DNA of 64,000 bases from Pseudomonas maioricensis (GTDB lineage Bacteria > Pseudomonadota > Gammaproteobacteria > Pseudomonadales > Pseudomonadaceae), in the NCBI RefSeq assembly GCF_022790535.1, contig NZ_LOHG01000011.1, positions 23,179 through 87,178 of the forward strand. The letters run 5' to 3'. The notes beneath the pieces were generated by a model. The model was not told the origin of the DNA. It worked only from the letters and a program-made list of their open reading frames with translations, and searched no databases. The position numbers and the translations under genes were made by a program. This document shows positions 8,869-17,149 of the stretch, piece by piece (positions within the stretch are counted from its first letter, which is position 1; each line of letters opens with the position of its first letter).

Positions 8869-11246
8869 AACCTGGCGCTCACGCTGGCGACGAACGAGGC
8901 AGGCTCGCCTGCGTAATTACCATCGGTACCGGCTGCGGTTTCGATGTACTTGCGGTCAGTCAGATTGCGGCCGTTAAGGGCAACACGGATGTTTTCATCG
9001 ATGTCGTAGAACACGCTGGCATCGACCCGGGCATAGCCACCCACGTCATAGCTGTTATTGATATCACCCTGGCGTTCACCTACGGCAATCACACCCGCGC
9101 CAAAGCCCAGGCCTTTCATCGGCCCATCCTGCAGTTGATAGCTGGACCAGATCGACCCGCTGAGGATCGGCACTCCATCCAGACGGTTGCCCGTTTCTAT
9201 TTCGGTATCCTTGGTGACCTTGGCGTCCAGGACGCTGACGTTGCCGATGATTTCCCAGCCTTCCAGCGGCGTACCACTGACATCCAGTTCTACGCCACGC
9301 ACCCGCTGTTCGCCGGTCTGTACGGAGTAGTTGTCATCCGTCGGGTCGGGCGCAGCCACGTTCTGTCGGGTGATCTCGAACATCGACAGGGTTGCACTGA
9401 GGCGGTCAGGGATCAGATCGAACTTGGCGCCCACCTCATATTGTTCGCCTTCCTCTGGATCCAGCGTGCTGCCGCTGCGTTGAATATCGCTCTGAGGTGT
9501 AAACGAGGTGCTGTAGCTGGCGTAGAGCGCGAGCCAGTGAGTGGGCTGATACACCAGACCCAAGCGTGGCGAAACCTTGGTCGGGTCCATGTTAGTCGGG
9601 GTTGATACACGGTCCTGGCCCGGAGCGGAACCGGGAACGGTTGTGGTGTTGCGCTGACGAGTGTCGTCGTAGCGGGCGCCCACGATCAGCTTCCATTGCT
9701 CGCTCAGGTCAATCTGGTCCTGAAGATAGAAGCTGTAGGACTCAACCTTGTAATCGGTCTCCTCGTTGAAGGCGAACGCGCCTGGCTGGGCGCCGTAAAC
9801 CGGATTGAAAATATCGATGGAGCCCAATGTTGCCCGATCGCTGGCGACATTGCGCTTGCCGTCGATGTATTCAAAACCAGCCAGCGCTGTGTGGTTCAGG
9901 CCGCCAGTCGCAAAACGGGCAATGGCTTCGAACTGCATGTCCAGCGTCTTGACACGTTCATCGCCATCGGTCGCCCGGCGGCGCAGGGTCCGGCCGTCAG
10001 CAGCGAGGTCGCGTAAATCCACCACATAGCGGTTTTTGTGAGACTCGTCCCAGCGAGTCATCTGGCGCAGGGTCAGCCAGTCATTCACGTCGTGCTCGGC
10101 GCGGTACCAGGCCGAAAACTTGTCGGCTTTGTCCCTGGACCAAGGCTCGTGCAAGTAACGGTCGGCGCTCATATTGATCTTGCCGTTTACCGGTATTAGC
10201 CCGCGGTCGAACGGGCTGGTCTGGTTGATGTATTCCAGGCCGGCGTCCACGCGGGTGACATCGCTGGGCTCCCAGCGCAATGTCGGGGCGATATACGTGC
10301 GCTTGCTGTCGCGAAAAGTGTCACGAAACCCGCGCTCGGTCTGCGTGGCAACCGTCATGCGTCCTGCCAGTGTCTTCGCTTCGTCCAGTGGACCACTGGC
10401 GTTGGCCTCAAGGCGATAGAAGTCATAGGAACCGGCCTGCGCCTTGACTTCCGCTTCGGGCGTGAAGCTCGGCTGCCGGGTGACCAGATTGATCAACCCG
10501 CCCGGGTTGCCACGGCCATACAGCACCGAGGCCGGACCCTTGAGCACCTCGACACGTTCGACGTTGGCCAGGTCACGCAGCGCTTCGGGGCGCGACACCA
10601 GCGGGTTGATCAGCATGCCGTCCACGGCATAAGTCGTGGCTTTGAAGCCACGAATAATGAAGCTCTCTGAAGAGCCTCCGTGGCTATTGCCACGCTGCAC
10701 GCTGCTGACGTTGGTCAGCGCATCGCCGAGATTATTGACCTGTTGATCCTGCAGTACTTGCCGCGACACCACCTGAATGGATTGTGGAATGTCACGCAGG
10801 GCGCTGTCGGTTTTAGTGCCCGTGGCGCTGCGAGTCGCACGATAACCCTGTACCGGGCCGTCCGCGCGCTCGACAAAACTGGTGGAAGTAATGGTAGAAG
10901 GGGCGAGATTGACTGCGCCGCTGGCGGGCTGCGCGAACAGCAGCAACGTGCGGTCATCCGTCAGCGACCAACCCAGGCCTGAATCCCTGAGCAACTGCGT
11001 CAATGCTTCGCGCTCACTGAGCTCTCCACTGAGGGCTGGTGCGGTTTTGCCCGCTGCAAGCGCAGCGTCGAAGCTCAACTGCAACTGATTCTGTCGAGCG
11101 AATTGTGCCAGCGCCGATGCCAGCGGCTGGGCATTCATGCTGTAACGGGCAGTACGAGGACTTTCAGGAGCCTCGGCAGCCCAACTGTTCCCCATGGGCA
11201 GCATGATGAGCAGGGCGAGCGACGGCAATGCAGGTAGGCGCGACAT
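8865..11246 (-). CDS. TonB-dependent siderophore receptor with STN domain (FecA/FpvA type)
   Basis: A 793-residue outer-membrane receptor: signal peptide (1-24, ...MGNSWAA), an STN domain at about 35-90 (PLASALAQFARQNQLQLSFD), a plug domain from about 150 with the REALRDLANVERVEVLKGPA segment, and a 22-strand-type barrel ending in SARF with terminal Phe. The ATG at 11246 is preceded by AAGGAT, so I prefer it to the TTG one codon upstream. STN domains usually signal to an anti-sigma factor, but no FecI/FecR pair is present here, so either the partner is distant or signalling is lost. First gene of the uptake operon; the ligand cannot be named from sequence. Confidence 0.92.
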   Translation of the reverse strand: MSRLPALPSLALLIMLPMGNSWAAEAPESPRTARYSMNAQPLASALAQFARQNQLQLSFDAALAAGKTAPALSGELSEREALTQLLRDSGLGWSLTDDRTLLLFAQPASGAVNLAPSTITSTSFVERADGPVQGYRATRSATGTKTDSALRDIPQSIQVVSRQVLQDQQVNNLGDALTNVSSVQRGNSHGGSSESFIIRGFKATTYAVDGMLINPLVSRPEALRDLANVERVEVLKGPASVLYGRGNPGGLINLVTRQPSFTPEAEVKAQAGSYDFYRLEANASGPLDEAKTLAGRMTVATQTERGFRDTFRDSKRTYIAPTLRWEPSDVTRVDAGLEYINQTSPFDRGLIPVNGKINMSADRYLHEPWSRDKADKFSAWYRAEHDVNDWLTLRQMTRWDESHKNRYVVDLRDLAADGRTLRRRATDGDERVKTLDMQFEAIARFATGGLNHTALAGFEYIDGKRNVASDRATLGSIDIFNPVYGAQPGAFAFNEETDYKVESYSFYLQDQIDLSEQWKLIVGARYDDTRQRNTTTVPGSAPGQDRVSTPTNMDPTKVSPRLGLVYQPTHWLALYASYSTSFTPQSDIQRSGSTLDPEEGEQYEVGAKFDLIPDRLSATLSMFEITRQNVAAPDPTDDNYSVQTGEQRVRGVELDVSGTPLEGWEIIGNVSVLDAKVTKDTEIETGNRLDGVPILSGSIWSSYQLQDGPMKGLGFGAGVIAVGERQGDINNSYDVGGYARVDASVFYDIDENIRVALNGRNLTDRKYIETAAGTDGNYAGEPASFVASVSARF

Positions 11247-11277
11247 CAATACGATCCTTCATACGTCTTGATTACGT

Positions 11278-11296
11278 TTGCGAAAAATTCTCAAAC
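11278..11296. promoter_or_regulatory. Possible Fur-type half sites upstream of the receptor operon
   Basis: Read toward the receptor the sequence TTTGAGAATTTTTCGC resembles one half of a Fur box (TGAGAAT); a second TTCTCA element lies at 11328-11333. The match is partial, and the claim rests mainly on the expected iron control of such operons. Confidence 0.3.
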
Positions 11297-11399
11297 TGAT
11301 CATCAAAGACGTAACGCTCGCGGATTTTTCTCAACGTCGGGTAAAAAAATCGCAAAAAAAATCGAGGACGACTGTAAACACCCGTCCTCGCAGGTTGGA

Positions 11400-11804
11400 T
11401 CAGCTTGCAGACGCTTCCGGAAGTTTTGCGATGACCTTGATCTCGAAGTCAAAGCCGTACAGCCAGGTAACACCCACAGCGGTAAGCGTGGGGTGCGGCG
11501 CTTCACCCCAGAATTCCGGCACGACCTTCCAGATCGTTTCGAAACGAGAAGCGGGATCAACCATGAACACTGTCACATCGATCACATCATCGAATGTACA
11601 GCCTGCCGACTGGAGAATCGCATTCAGATTGGTGAACGCCTTTCTGGTCTGGGTTTCGAGGTCCGGCTCCGGTGAGCCATCTTCGTTGCTGCCAACCTGG
11701 CCGGAAACGAACAGAAAACCGTTGGAGCGGATAGCCGGGGAGTAGCGGTTACGTTCGTAAAGCGCTTGACGGCCGGCCGGGAAAACTACGTCACGTGTGG
11801 TCAT
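11400..11804 (-). CDS. RidA-family (YjgF/YER057c/UK114) protein
   Basis: A 134-residue protein of the Rid superfamily. Visible signs are the N-terminal SPAIRSNGFLFVSGQVGSNE block, TRKAFTNLNAILQSAGCTFDDVIDVTVF in the middle, and the C-terminal HPTLTAVGVTWL segment. Canonical RidA has Arg in the last block (PARxxVxVxxLP); here PTLTAVGV has no Arg, so imine/enamine deaminase activity is doubtful and it may belong to another Rid subgroup. Its start at 11804 has the AAGGT ribosome site. Divergent from the LysR gene at 11933. Confidence 0.85.
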   Translation of the reverse strand: MTTRDVVFPAGRQALYERNRYSPAIRSNGFLFVSGQVGSNEDGSPEPDLETQTRKAFTNLNAILQSAGCTFDDVIDVTVFMVDPASRFETIWKVVPEFWGEAPHPTLTAVGVTWLYGFDFEIKVIAKLPEASAS

Positions 11805-11889
11805 GGTCTGGTTACCTTGTCTGGATAGCGAACCCGACTGACTTTAGGCACTTGCGCTCGCGCGATAAACGAGCAACCTTATCCAGCAC

Positions 11890-11908
11890 TGTTTGCGAAT
11901 TCCAAACA
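11890..11908. promoter_or_regulatory. Candidate LysR operator between ridA-like gene and LysR gene
   Basis: A perfect 6-bp inverted repeat TGTTTG-N7-CAAACA in the 128-bp divergent spacer, 25 bp before the LysR start codon, where an autoregulating LysR protein would bind. Confidence 0.45.
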
Positions 11909-11932
11909 ATCCAACGGTTAATCGGGGCACCC

Positions 11933-12877
11933 ATGGATCGTTTTGACGCAATGCTGGCATTTGCCCGCGTGGTGGAGGCGGGTAGCTTTACCAAAGCTGC
12001 CGATACGCTGCACATGAGCAAAACCACCGTCACCCAGCTGGTTCAACAGCTGGAGGCGAGGCTGCGGGTCAAATTGCTTAACCGCACCACGCGCAAGGTC
12101 AACGTGACTGCCGATGGCGCCGTGTATTACGAGCGGGTGATCAGCCTGCTGGCTGACCTGGATGACGCTGAAACTGGCTTGTCCAGCGCAGCGTCGTTGC
12201 CGCGAGGCAGGCTGCGAGTGGACGTGCCCAGCCCGCTGGCGAGAATGATCCTGATGCCCGCATTGCCCGCCTTTCATGCGCAATACCCGGATATCCAGAT
12301 CGACATGGGTGTCAGCGATCGAGTAGTCGACATCATTGGTGAGAATGTCGACTGCGTGGTACGCGGCGGCGAGCTCACGGATCAGTCGTTAATGGCGCGT
12401 CGGGTAGGCGACTTGCGGCTTGGAATCTACGCGGCGCCAGCTTATCTGCAGCGCCTCGGCACGCCCTTGCATCCGCGTGATCTGGAAAACTCGTCACATC
12501 GAATCGTCGGTTTTCTCTGGGCGCGTACCGGCAAAGCGTTGCCATACGCCATGCGTAACAACGAAGAAAATCTGCTTATCCACGGGCGCTACGTACTGGC
12601 GGTCGACGATGGCAACGCCTATCTGGCAGCGGGGCTGGCGGGGTTAGGTGTGATATGGCTGCCGGACTACATGGCCAAGGACCATGTGGCAGCTGGCGAG
12701 TTGGTTCCGTTGTTCGAAGAGTGGCGGATGGCATCCATGCCGCTCTACGTAGCCTTTCCACCGAACCGGCATGTCAGCATCAAGGTCAGAGTTTTCATCG
12801 ATTGGGTTGCAGAACTCATGGCAGAGCATGCCCCAGTGCTCGAATTGCGTGATGGAAACGATATGACCCAGCGCTGA
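11933..12877 (+). CDS. LysR-family transcriptional regulator
   Basis: A 314-residue LysR regulator from ATG 11933 (MDRFDAMLAFARVVEAGSF), a typical start for this subgroup; the reading frame is open further upstream but has no better start. HTH at about 18-37 (FTKAADTLHMSKTTVTQLVQ), with the effector domain after residue 90. It is divergent from the RidA-family gene, its likely target. It is convergent with the transketolase operon, with a shared terminator hairpin between. Confidence 0.9.
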   Translation: MDRFDAMLAFARVVEAGSFTKAADTLHMSKTTVTQLVQQLEARLRVKLLNRTTRKVNVTADGAVYYERVISLLADLDDAETGLSSAASLPRGRLRVDVPSPLARMILMPALPAFHAQYPDIQIDMGVSDRVVDIIGENVDCVVRGGELTDQSLMARRVGDLRLGIYAAPAYLQRLGTPLHPRDLENSSHRIVGFLWARTGKALPYAMRNNEENLLIHGRYVLAVDDGNAYLAAGLAGLGVIWLPDYMAKDHVAAGELVPLFEEWRMASMPLYVAFPPNRHVSIKVRVFIDWVAELMAEHAPVLELRDGNDMTQR

Positions 12878-12900
12878 CAGCAGGCGCTCAGGTTCCACTG

Positions 12901-12930
12901 AAAACCGCCCGGCAAGGGCGGCTTTCATTT
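12901..12930. terminator. Bidirectional terminator hairpin
   Basis: A 6-bp GC stem (CCGCCC / GGGCGG, 12905-12921) with flanking AAAA on one side and CTTTCATTT on the other lies between the LysR gene and the oppositely oriented transketolase operon. It would end transcription from both. Confidence 0.75.
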
Positions 12931-12944
12931 CACCGGCAGTAGCG

Positions 12945-13952
12945 CTACAACCAGGCTTTTATTTGAGCGCTCACTGCGGCCGTGGAAATCCCGTAACGGT
13001 CATGCAGCGTCGGTAACGCGCCAGCATCGAGGAAGGCATCCGGCAGGGCTATCTGCCTGAACGTCGGCGTGACGCCATTCCTGAGCAAAACGCTGGCAAC
13101 CGCTTCGCCGAGCCCGCCCATGATTGAATGGTTTTCTGCGGTCACCACCAGCCGACCCGGCTTGCGGGCTTCCGCGAGAATGGTCTGCTCATCCAGCGGT
13201 TTTACGGTCGGCACGTGCAGCACCGCAACATCCACGCCGTCGGCCCGGAGTTTTTCTGCGGCTTCGAGGGCGCGCATGGTCATCAGTCCGGTGGAGATGA
13301 TCAGCACGTCGTTGCCGGTTCTCAGGGTCTTGGCTTTGCCAATCTCGAAGGTATAGCCGTACTCGTCCAGCACTACCGGCACATTGCCGCGCAGCAGGCG
13401 CATGTAAACCGGCCCTTGGTGAGCGGCAATAGCGGGCACCGCCTGCTCGATTTCCAATGCATCGCACGGGTCGACAATCATCAGGTTCGGCATGGCGCGG
13501 AAGATAGCCAGATCGTCAGTGGCCTGGTGGCTGGGACCGTAACCGGTGGTCAGGCCTGGCAAGCCGCAGACAATTTTGACATTGAGGTTTTCTTCAGCGA
13601 TCGCCATGCAGATGAAGTCATATGCGCGGCGTGAAGCAAATACTGCGTAAGTGGTTGCGAAGGGCACAAAGCCTTCCCTCGCCATGCCCGCAGCAGCGCT
13701 CATGAGCAATTGTTCAGCCATGCCCATTTGATAAAAACGCTCGGGGTGCGCTTTGGCAAATATATGCAGGTCAGTGTATTTGGAGAGGTCCGCTGACAGC
13801 CCGACAATGTCTTTGCGTTCCTCGGCCAGTTTCGCCAATGCATGGCCAAACGGAGCAGGGCGTGTTGCCTGACCTTCAGAGGCTATGGAGGCAATCATCG
13901 CCGACGTCGTCAGGCGTTTTTTGCCGGTTACAGCGCTGTTTTCGCGACTCAT
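12945..13952 (-). CDS. Transketolase C-terminal subunit (Pyr and C domains)
   Basis: A 335-residue protein corresponding to the pyrimidine-binding and C-terminal half of transketolase: GHALAKLAEERKDIVGLSAD at about 36-55, FYQMGMAEQLLMSAAAGMAREG with the conserved catalytic Glu, and the C-domain VLIISTGLMTMRALEAAEKL. The ATG at 13952 overlaps the stop codon of the N-terminal subunit gene (ATGA), so I prefer it to the longer frame. The two proteins must form one thiamine-diphosphate enzyme. The last gene of the SDR-MFS-transketolase operon. Confidence 0.9.
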   Translation of the reverse strand: MSRENSAVTGKKRLTTSAMIASIASEGQATRPAPFGHALAKLAEERKDIVGLSADLSKYTDLHIFAKAHPERFYQMGMAEQLLMSAAAGMAREGFVPFATTYAVFASRRAYDFICMAIAEENLNVKIVCGLPGLTTGYGPSHQATDDLAIFRAMPNLMIVDPCDALEIEQAVPAIAAHQGPVYMRLLRGNVPVVLDEYGYTFEIGKAKTLRTGNDVLIISTGLMTMRALEAAEKLRADGVDVAVLHVPTVKPLDEQTILAEARKPGRLVVTAENHSIMGGLGEAVASVLLRNGVTPTFRQIALPDAFLDAGALPTLHDRYGISTAAVSAQIKAWL

Positions 13953-14791
13953 ACGGTTCTCCCGATCTGCAGGTTGTCCAGCGCCAGATCCCACTCGTTC
14001 TCATCGACGCGAATGAAATGGGTTTTCTCGCGGGTTTCAAGGAAGTCCACACCCTTGCCCATTCGGGTGTCACAAATGATCACCCTCGGTTGGGGGGAGG
14101 GATGACTGCGAGCCGCATCGAAGGCGCTGACCAGTGCATTGATGTCATTGCCATCGACACGCTGGGTGAACCAGCCGAACGCCTGCCAGCGATCCACAAT
14201 CGGCTCGAAGGCCAGCACTTCGCTGGAATGCCCATCGGCCTGCTGGTTATTGACGTCGACAATTGCGATCAGGTTGTCGAGTTTCCAGTGGGAGGCCGAC
14301 ATCACGGCCTCCCAGGTCGAGCCTTCGTTGAGTTCGCCGTCCGACAACAGGTTGTAAACGAATGAAGCGGACTGTTTGCGCTTCAGGCCCAGACAGGCAC
14401 CGACGGCGATCCCCAGGCCGTGGCCCAGTGAGCCGCCGGTTATTTCCATGCCGGGGGTATAAGCGGCCATGCCAGACATCGGCAAACGACTGTCATCCGA
14501 GCCGTAGGTGTCGAGCTCGTCAAGCGGGATGATTTGCGCCTCGATCAGCGCTGCGTAAAGCGCAATTGCGTAGTGACCGATGGACAGATAAAAGCGGTCC
14601 CGTCCTTCCCAGTCAGGATCATCAGCCCGGTAGTTCAGCGCGTGGAAATAAGACACCGCAAGCAGGTCGGCTGCACCGAGTGCCTGGCCGACATAGCCTT
14701 GCCCCTGGACTTGTCCCATCTTCAGCGCGTGACGGCGTATGTTGTAGGCGCGTTCGAGCAGCGCCGTAGCCGGTGAAGAATCTGCAGTCAT
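13949..14791 (-). CDS. Transketolase N-terminal subunit (thiamine diphosphate binding)
   Basis: A 280-residue PP-domain half of transketolase. The cofactor motif reads SDGELNEGSTWEA (150-162) and ends in NNQQADG (181-187), the GDG...NN motif with Ser replacing the first Gly. His73 (IGHYAIALYA) and His124 (GSLGHGLG) correspond to catalytic histidines. GGAG precedes the ATG at a good distance. Split transketolases of this type occur in sugar-acid and branched-pentose pathways, for example apulose-4-phosphate transketolase. No kinase lies in this operon, so the substrate is open. Confidence 0.9.
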   Translation of the reverse strand: MTADSSPATALLERAYNIRRHALKMGQVQGQGYVGQALGAADLLAVSYFHALNYRADDPDWEGRDRFYLSIGHYAIALYAALIEAQIIPLDELDTYGSDDSRLPMSGMAAYTPGMEITGGSLGHGLGIAVGACLGLKRKQSASFVYNLLSDGELNEGSTWEAVMSASHWKLDNLIAIVDVNNQQADGHSSEVLAFEPIVDRWQAFGWFTQRVDGNDINALVSAFDAARSHPSPQPRVIICDTRMGKGVDFLETREKTHFIRVDENEWDLALDNLQIGRTV

Positions 14792-14809
14792 GATAAATAC
14801 TCCGTTAAC

Positions 14810-16114
14810 TCAACGATTGACCGAGGCGGCCGGGATGCGCAGCACCAGCACTGCACCCACCAGCAACACGCCGGTGATCAGGTACATCCCGATGGCGCTG
14901 GAGCCAGTTGTGCTGGTTATCCAGCCGATCAGGTAGGGCGAGCAGAAGCCCGCAAGGTTGGCGAAGCTGTTGATACCGGCGATGCCCGCCGCAGCCGAGA
15001 CCCCACCGAGCAAGGTGGTAGGCAGCATCCAGAACAGCGAGGAAGCAGAGAGCACGCCCGCAGCCGCGAGGCACAGACTCAACACCGACAACAGCAGGTT
15101 GCCGCCAAAGATCGCGGCTAATGTGAGGCCACAGGCACCGGCGATCATGGGGATGACCAGGTGCCAGCGGCGTTCGCGATGTTTGTCACCGCTGCGGCCC
15201 ATCAGCAGCATGGCGACGATGGCGCACATGTACGGCACGCTGGTCATCAGGCCGATGTGCAGTGCGTTGGTGAGACCTGCGTTGCGAATCAGCGTCGGCA
15301 GCCAGAAAGTGATTGCGTATTGGCCCATGACGACACAGAAGTAAATGCAGGCCAGCATCCATAGTCGGCGGTCGCGCAGAAAATCATTCACCGAGCCGTG
15401 TGTCACTTTCTGGCTGTTGTCCTCGGCCAGTTCCTTGTTGATCAGTTGCTTTTCTTCTTCACTCAGCCATGTGGCTTCATGCACGCCATCCTTGAGATAG
15501 CCCAATACGAAGAAGCCGACGATGACCGTAGGAATGGCTTCGATGACGAACATCCACTGCCATCCCGCCCAGCCATGGAAACCCGCGAATGCATTCATGA
15601 TCCAGCCGGACAGCGGGCCACCGATCATTCCGGAAAGAGGGATCGCGATGAACCACAGCACGGTCATTTTTGCCCGGCGGTAGGAGGGGAACCAATAGGT
15701 CAGGTACAGCAGCAGACCCGGTGCCAGTCCCGCTTCTGCGACGCCCAGCAGAAATCGCAGGCCGTAAAACTGCCACGCGGTTTCAACAAAGGCGAAGAGG
15801 GCCGAAATGATTCCCCACGAGATCATGATCCGCGCAATCCAGCGACGGGCACCGACTCGATGCAGGATCAGGTTGCTGGGGACTTCGCAGAGAAAGTAGC
15901 CAATGAAGAACATGCCTGCGCCAAGACCGTAAACAGCCTCGCTCAACGCCAGGTCGTTCATCATTTGCAGCTTGGCGAAGCCGACGTTGACCCGGTCGAG
16001 GTAAGCGCACAGGTAGCACAGCATCAGGAACGGCATCAGCCGCCAGGCGGTTTTGCGATAAGCGTTGGAGCGCACGGCCGAAGCCGCTTCAAGGCTCATG
16101 GTGGTGGTAATCAT
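14810..16114 (-). CDS. MFS transporter, anion:cation symporter (ACS) type
   Basis: A 434-residue 12-helix transporter. The start of the first helix LMPFLMLCYLCAYLDRVNVG and the EAVYGLGAGMFFIGYFLCEVPSN segment are characteristic of the anion:cation symporter family, whose members import organic acids such as galactonate, hexuronates and phthalate. It lies between an SDR dehydrogenase gene and a split transketolase on the same strand, so it probably imports the substrate of that pathway (inference). Confidence 0.88.
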   Translation of the reverse strand: MITTTMSLEAASAVRSNAYRKTAWRLMPFLMLCYLCAYLDRVNVGFAKLQMMNDLALSEAVYGLGAGMFFIGYFLCEVPSNLILHRVGARRWIARIMISWGIISALFAFVETAWQFYGLRFLLGVAEAGLAPGLLLYLTYWFPSYRRAKMTVLWFIAIPLSGMIGGPLSGWIMNAFAGFHGWAGWQWMFVIEAIPTVIVGFFVLGYLKDGVHEATWLSEEEKQLINKELAEDNSQKVTHGSVNDFLRDRRLWMLACIYFCVVMGQYAITFWLPTLIRNAGLTNALHIGLMTSVPYMCAIVAMLLMGRSGDKHRERRWHLVIPMIAGACGLTLAAIFGGNLLLSVLSLCLAAAGVLSASSLFWMLPTTLLGGVSAAAGIAGINSFANLAGFCSPYLIGWITSTTGSSAIGMYLITGVLLVGAVLVLRIPAASVNR

Positions 16115-16142
16115 GATGGTCTGATCTCTTGTTTTTATAGAC

Positions 16143-16164
16143 CGTCAGGCCGTGTGGCCCGACG
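16143..16164. other. Intercistronic hairpin in the SDR-MFS gap
   Basis: CGTCAGGCC / GGCCCGACG pairs over 9 bp with one mismatch and a 4-nt loop, without a T tract. It lies in the 93-bp gap between the SDR and MFS genes and may mark an mRNA processing or partial attenuation point. Confidence 0.4.
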
Positions 16165-16207
16165 TATCATCGATCCAGAACAGCGCGGGCAACCCGCTCA
16201 TGCAATA

Positions 16208-16957
16208 TCAGTGAATCAGCATGCCGCCGTTGACGTCCAGCGTGATACCGGTGAGGTATGCAGACAGGTCGCTGGCGAGAAACAGCGCCGCATTCGCGAC
16301 GTCCTGAGCGGCGCCCAGTCGACCGAGCGGGATGCCTTCGATAATCGCGTGCCTGCGCTCGTCCTGCATCAAGCCGCCGGTGATGTCGGTATGAATCAAG
16401 CCTGGGGCAATGGAATTGACCCGAATGTTATCCGGGCCGAACTCACGGGCCATGGCTTTGCCGAGCCCCAGAACACCAGCTTTGGCGGCGCTGTAATGCG
16501 GACCGCCGAAAATACCGCCGCCGCGCTGCGCGGAAACCGACGACATGCAGACGATGCTGCCGGATGACTGCGCCCGCATGGTTGGGATCACGGCCTGAGA
16601 CATCAGCAAGGTACCGCGCAGACTGACGTCCATTACCTTGTCGTAGTCCGAAGGCTTGATGTCGAGGGTTTTGATCGGTTGGGTAATCCCGGCGTTGTTG
16701 ACCAGCACGTCAATGCGGCCAAAACGTTCGATGATCTTTGCCACCGCCTGCTGAACCTGGGACGGGTCGGCGACGTTGGCGGCAAGCCCCAGATGACCTT
16801 CGCCCAGAGACGCCGCAGCGTCCCGTGCGGCGGACTCATCCAGATCGAGGATGACCACTGTTGCGCCGTGGCTGGCAAAGGTGATTGCGGTTGCCCGACC
16901 AATGCCACGCTCTGATGCGGCGCCGGTGATGATCGCGATTTTGCCTTGAAGAAGCAT
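16208..16957 (-). CDS. SDR-family NAD(P)-dependent oxidoreductase
   Basis: A 249-residue short-chain dehydrogenase. It has a Rossmann motif TGAASERGIGRA (11-22), NNAG in VLVNNAGITQP, catalytic Ser in CMSSVSAQRG, and YSAAK with catalytic Tyr and Lys. An Asp at the end of the second strand (VVILDLDES) favours NAD. AGAGG lies before the ATG. It is the first gene of an operon with an organic-acid type MFS and a two-subunit transketolase, and is likely to oxidise the imported polyol or sugar acid before carbon transfer (inference). Confidence 0.92.
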   Translation of the reverse strand: MLLQGKIAIITGAASERGIGRATAITFASHGATVVILDLDESAARDAAASLGEGHLGLAANVADPSQVQQAVAKIIERFGRIDVLVNNAGITQPIKTLDIKPSDYDKVMDVSLRGTLLMSQAVIPTMRAQSSGSIVCMSSVSAQRGGGIFGGPHYSAAKAGVLGLGKAMAREFGPDNIRVNSIAPGLIHTDITGGLMQDERRHAIIEGIPLGRLGAAQDVANAALFLASDLSAYLTGITLDVNGGMLIH

Positions 16958-17064
16958 GGGAGTTACCTCTGAATATTGTTTTTATGATGTCGACGCTGAA
17001 ACCCGTCGATGACTCAGAGTGTTCTGCACACATGCCGTGAGCAATAACGCAAAAATCATTGGAT

Positions 17065-17118
17065 GCTGAAAAAAATTCAGCGCTCGTCAATACGCCAGGC
17101 AGGTGTTTGAATACAAAC
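17065..17118. promoter_or_regulatory. Candidate operators between SDR operon and GcvA-like LysR
   Basis: Two inverted repeats lie in the 192-bp divergent spacer: GCTGAA-N5-TTCAGC at 17065-17081 (perfect) and GTTTG-N4-CAAAC at 17105-17118. Either could be the LysR recognition or activation site. Confidence 0.4.
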
Positions 17119-17149
17119 GCTCGTGAATACAAGAACGACAGCGAAGAGT

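Noticed and set aside
15398..16567. 389-residue forward open frame
   Set aside because: It runs antisense to the ACS transporter and SDR genes, crosses their intergenic gap, and its His/Gln/Arg-rich composition is typical of an antisense frame in a GC-rich genome.
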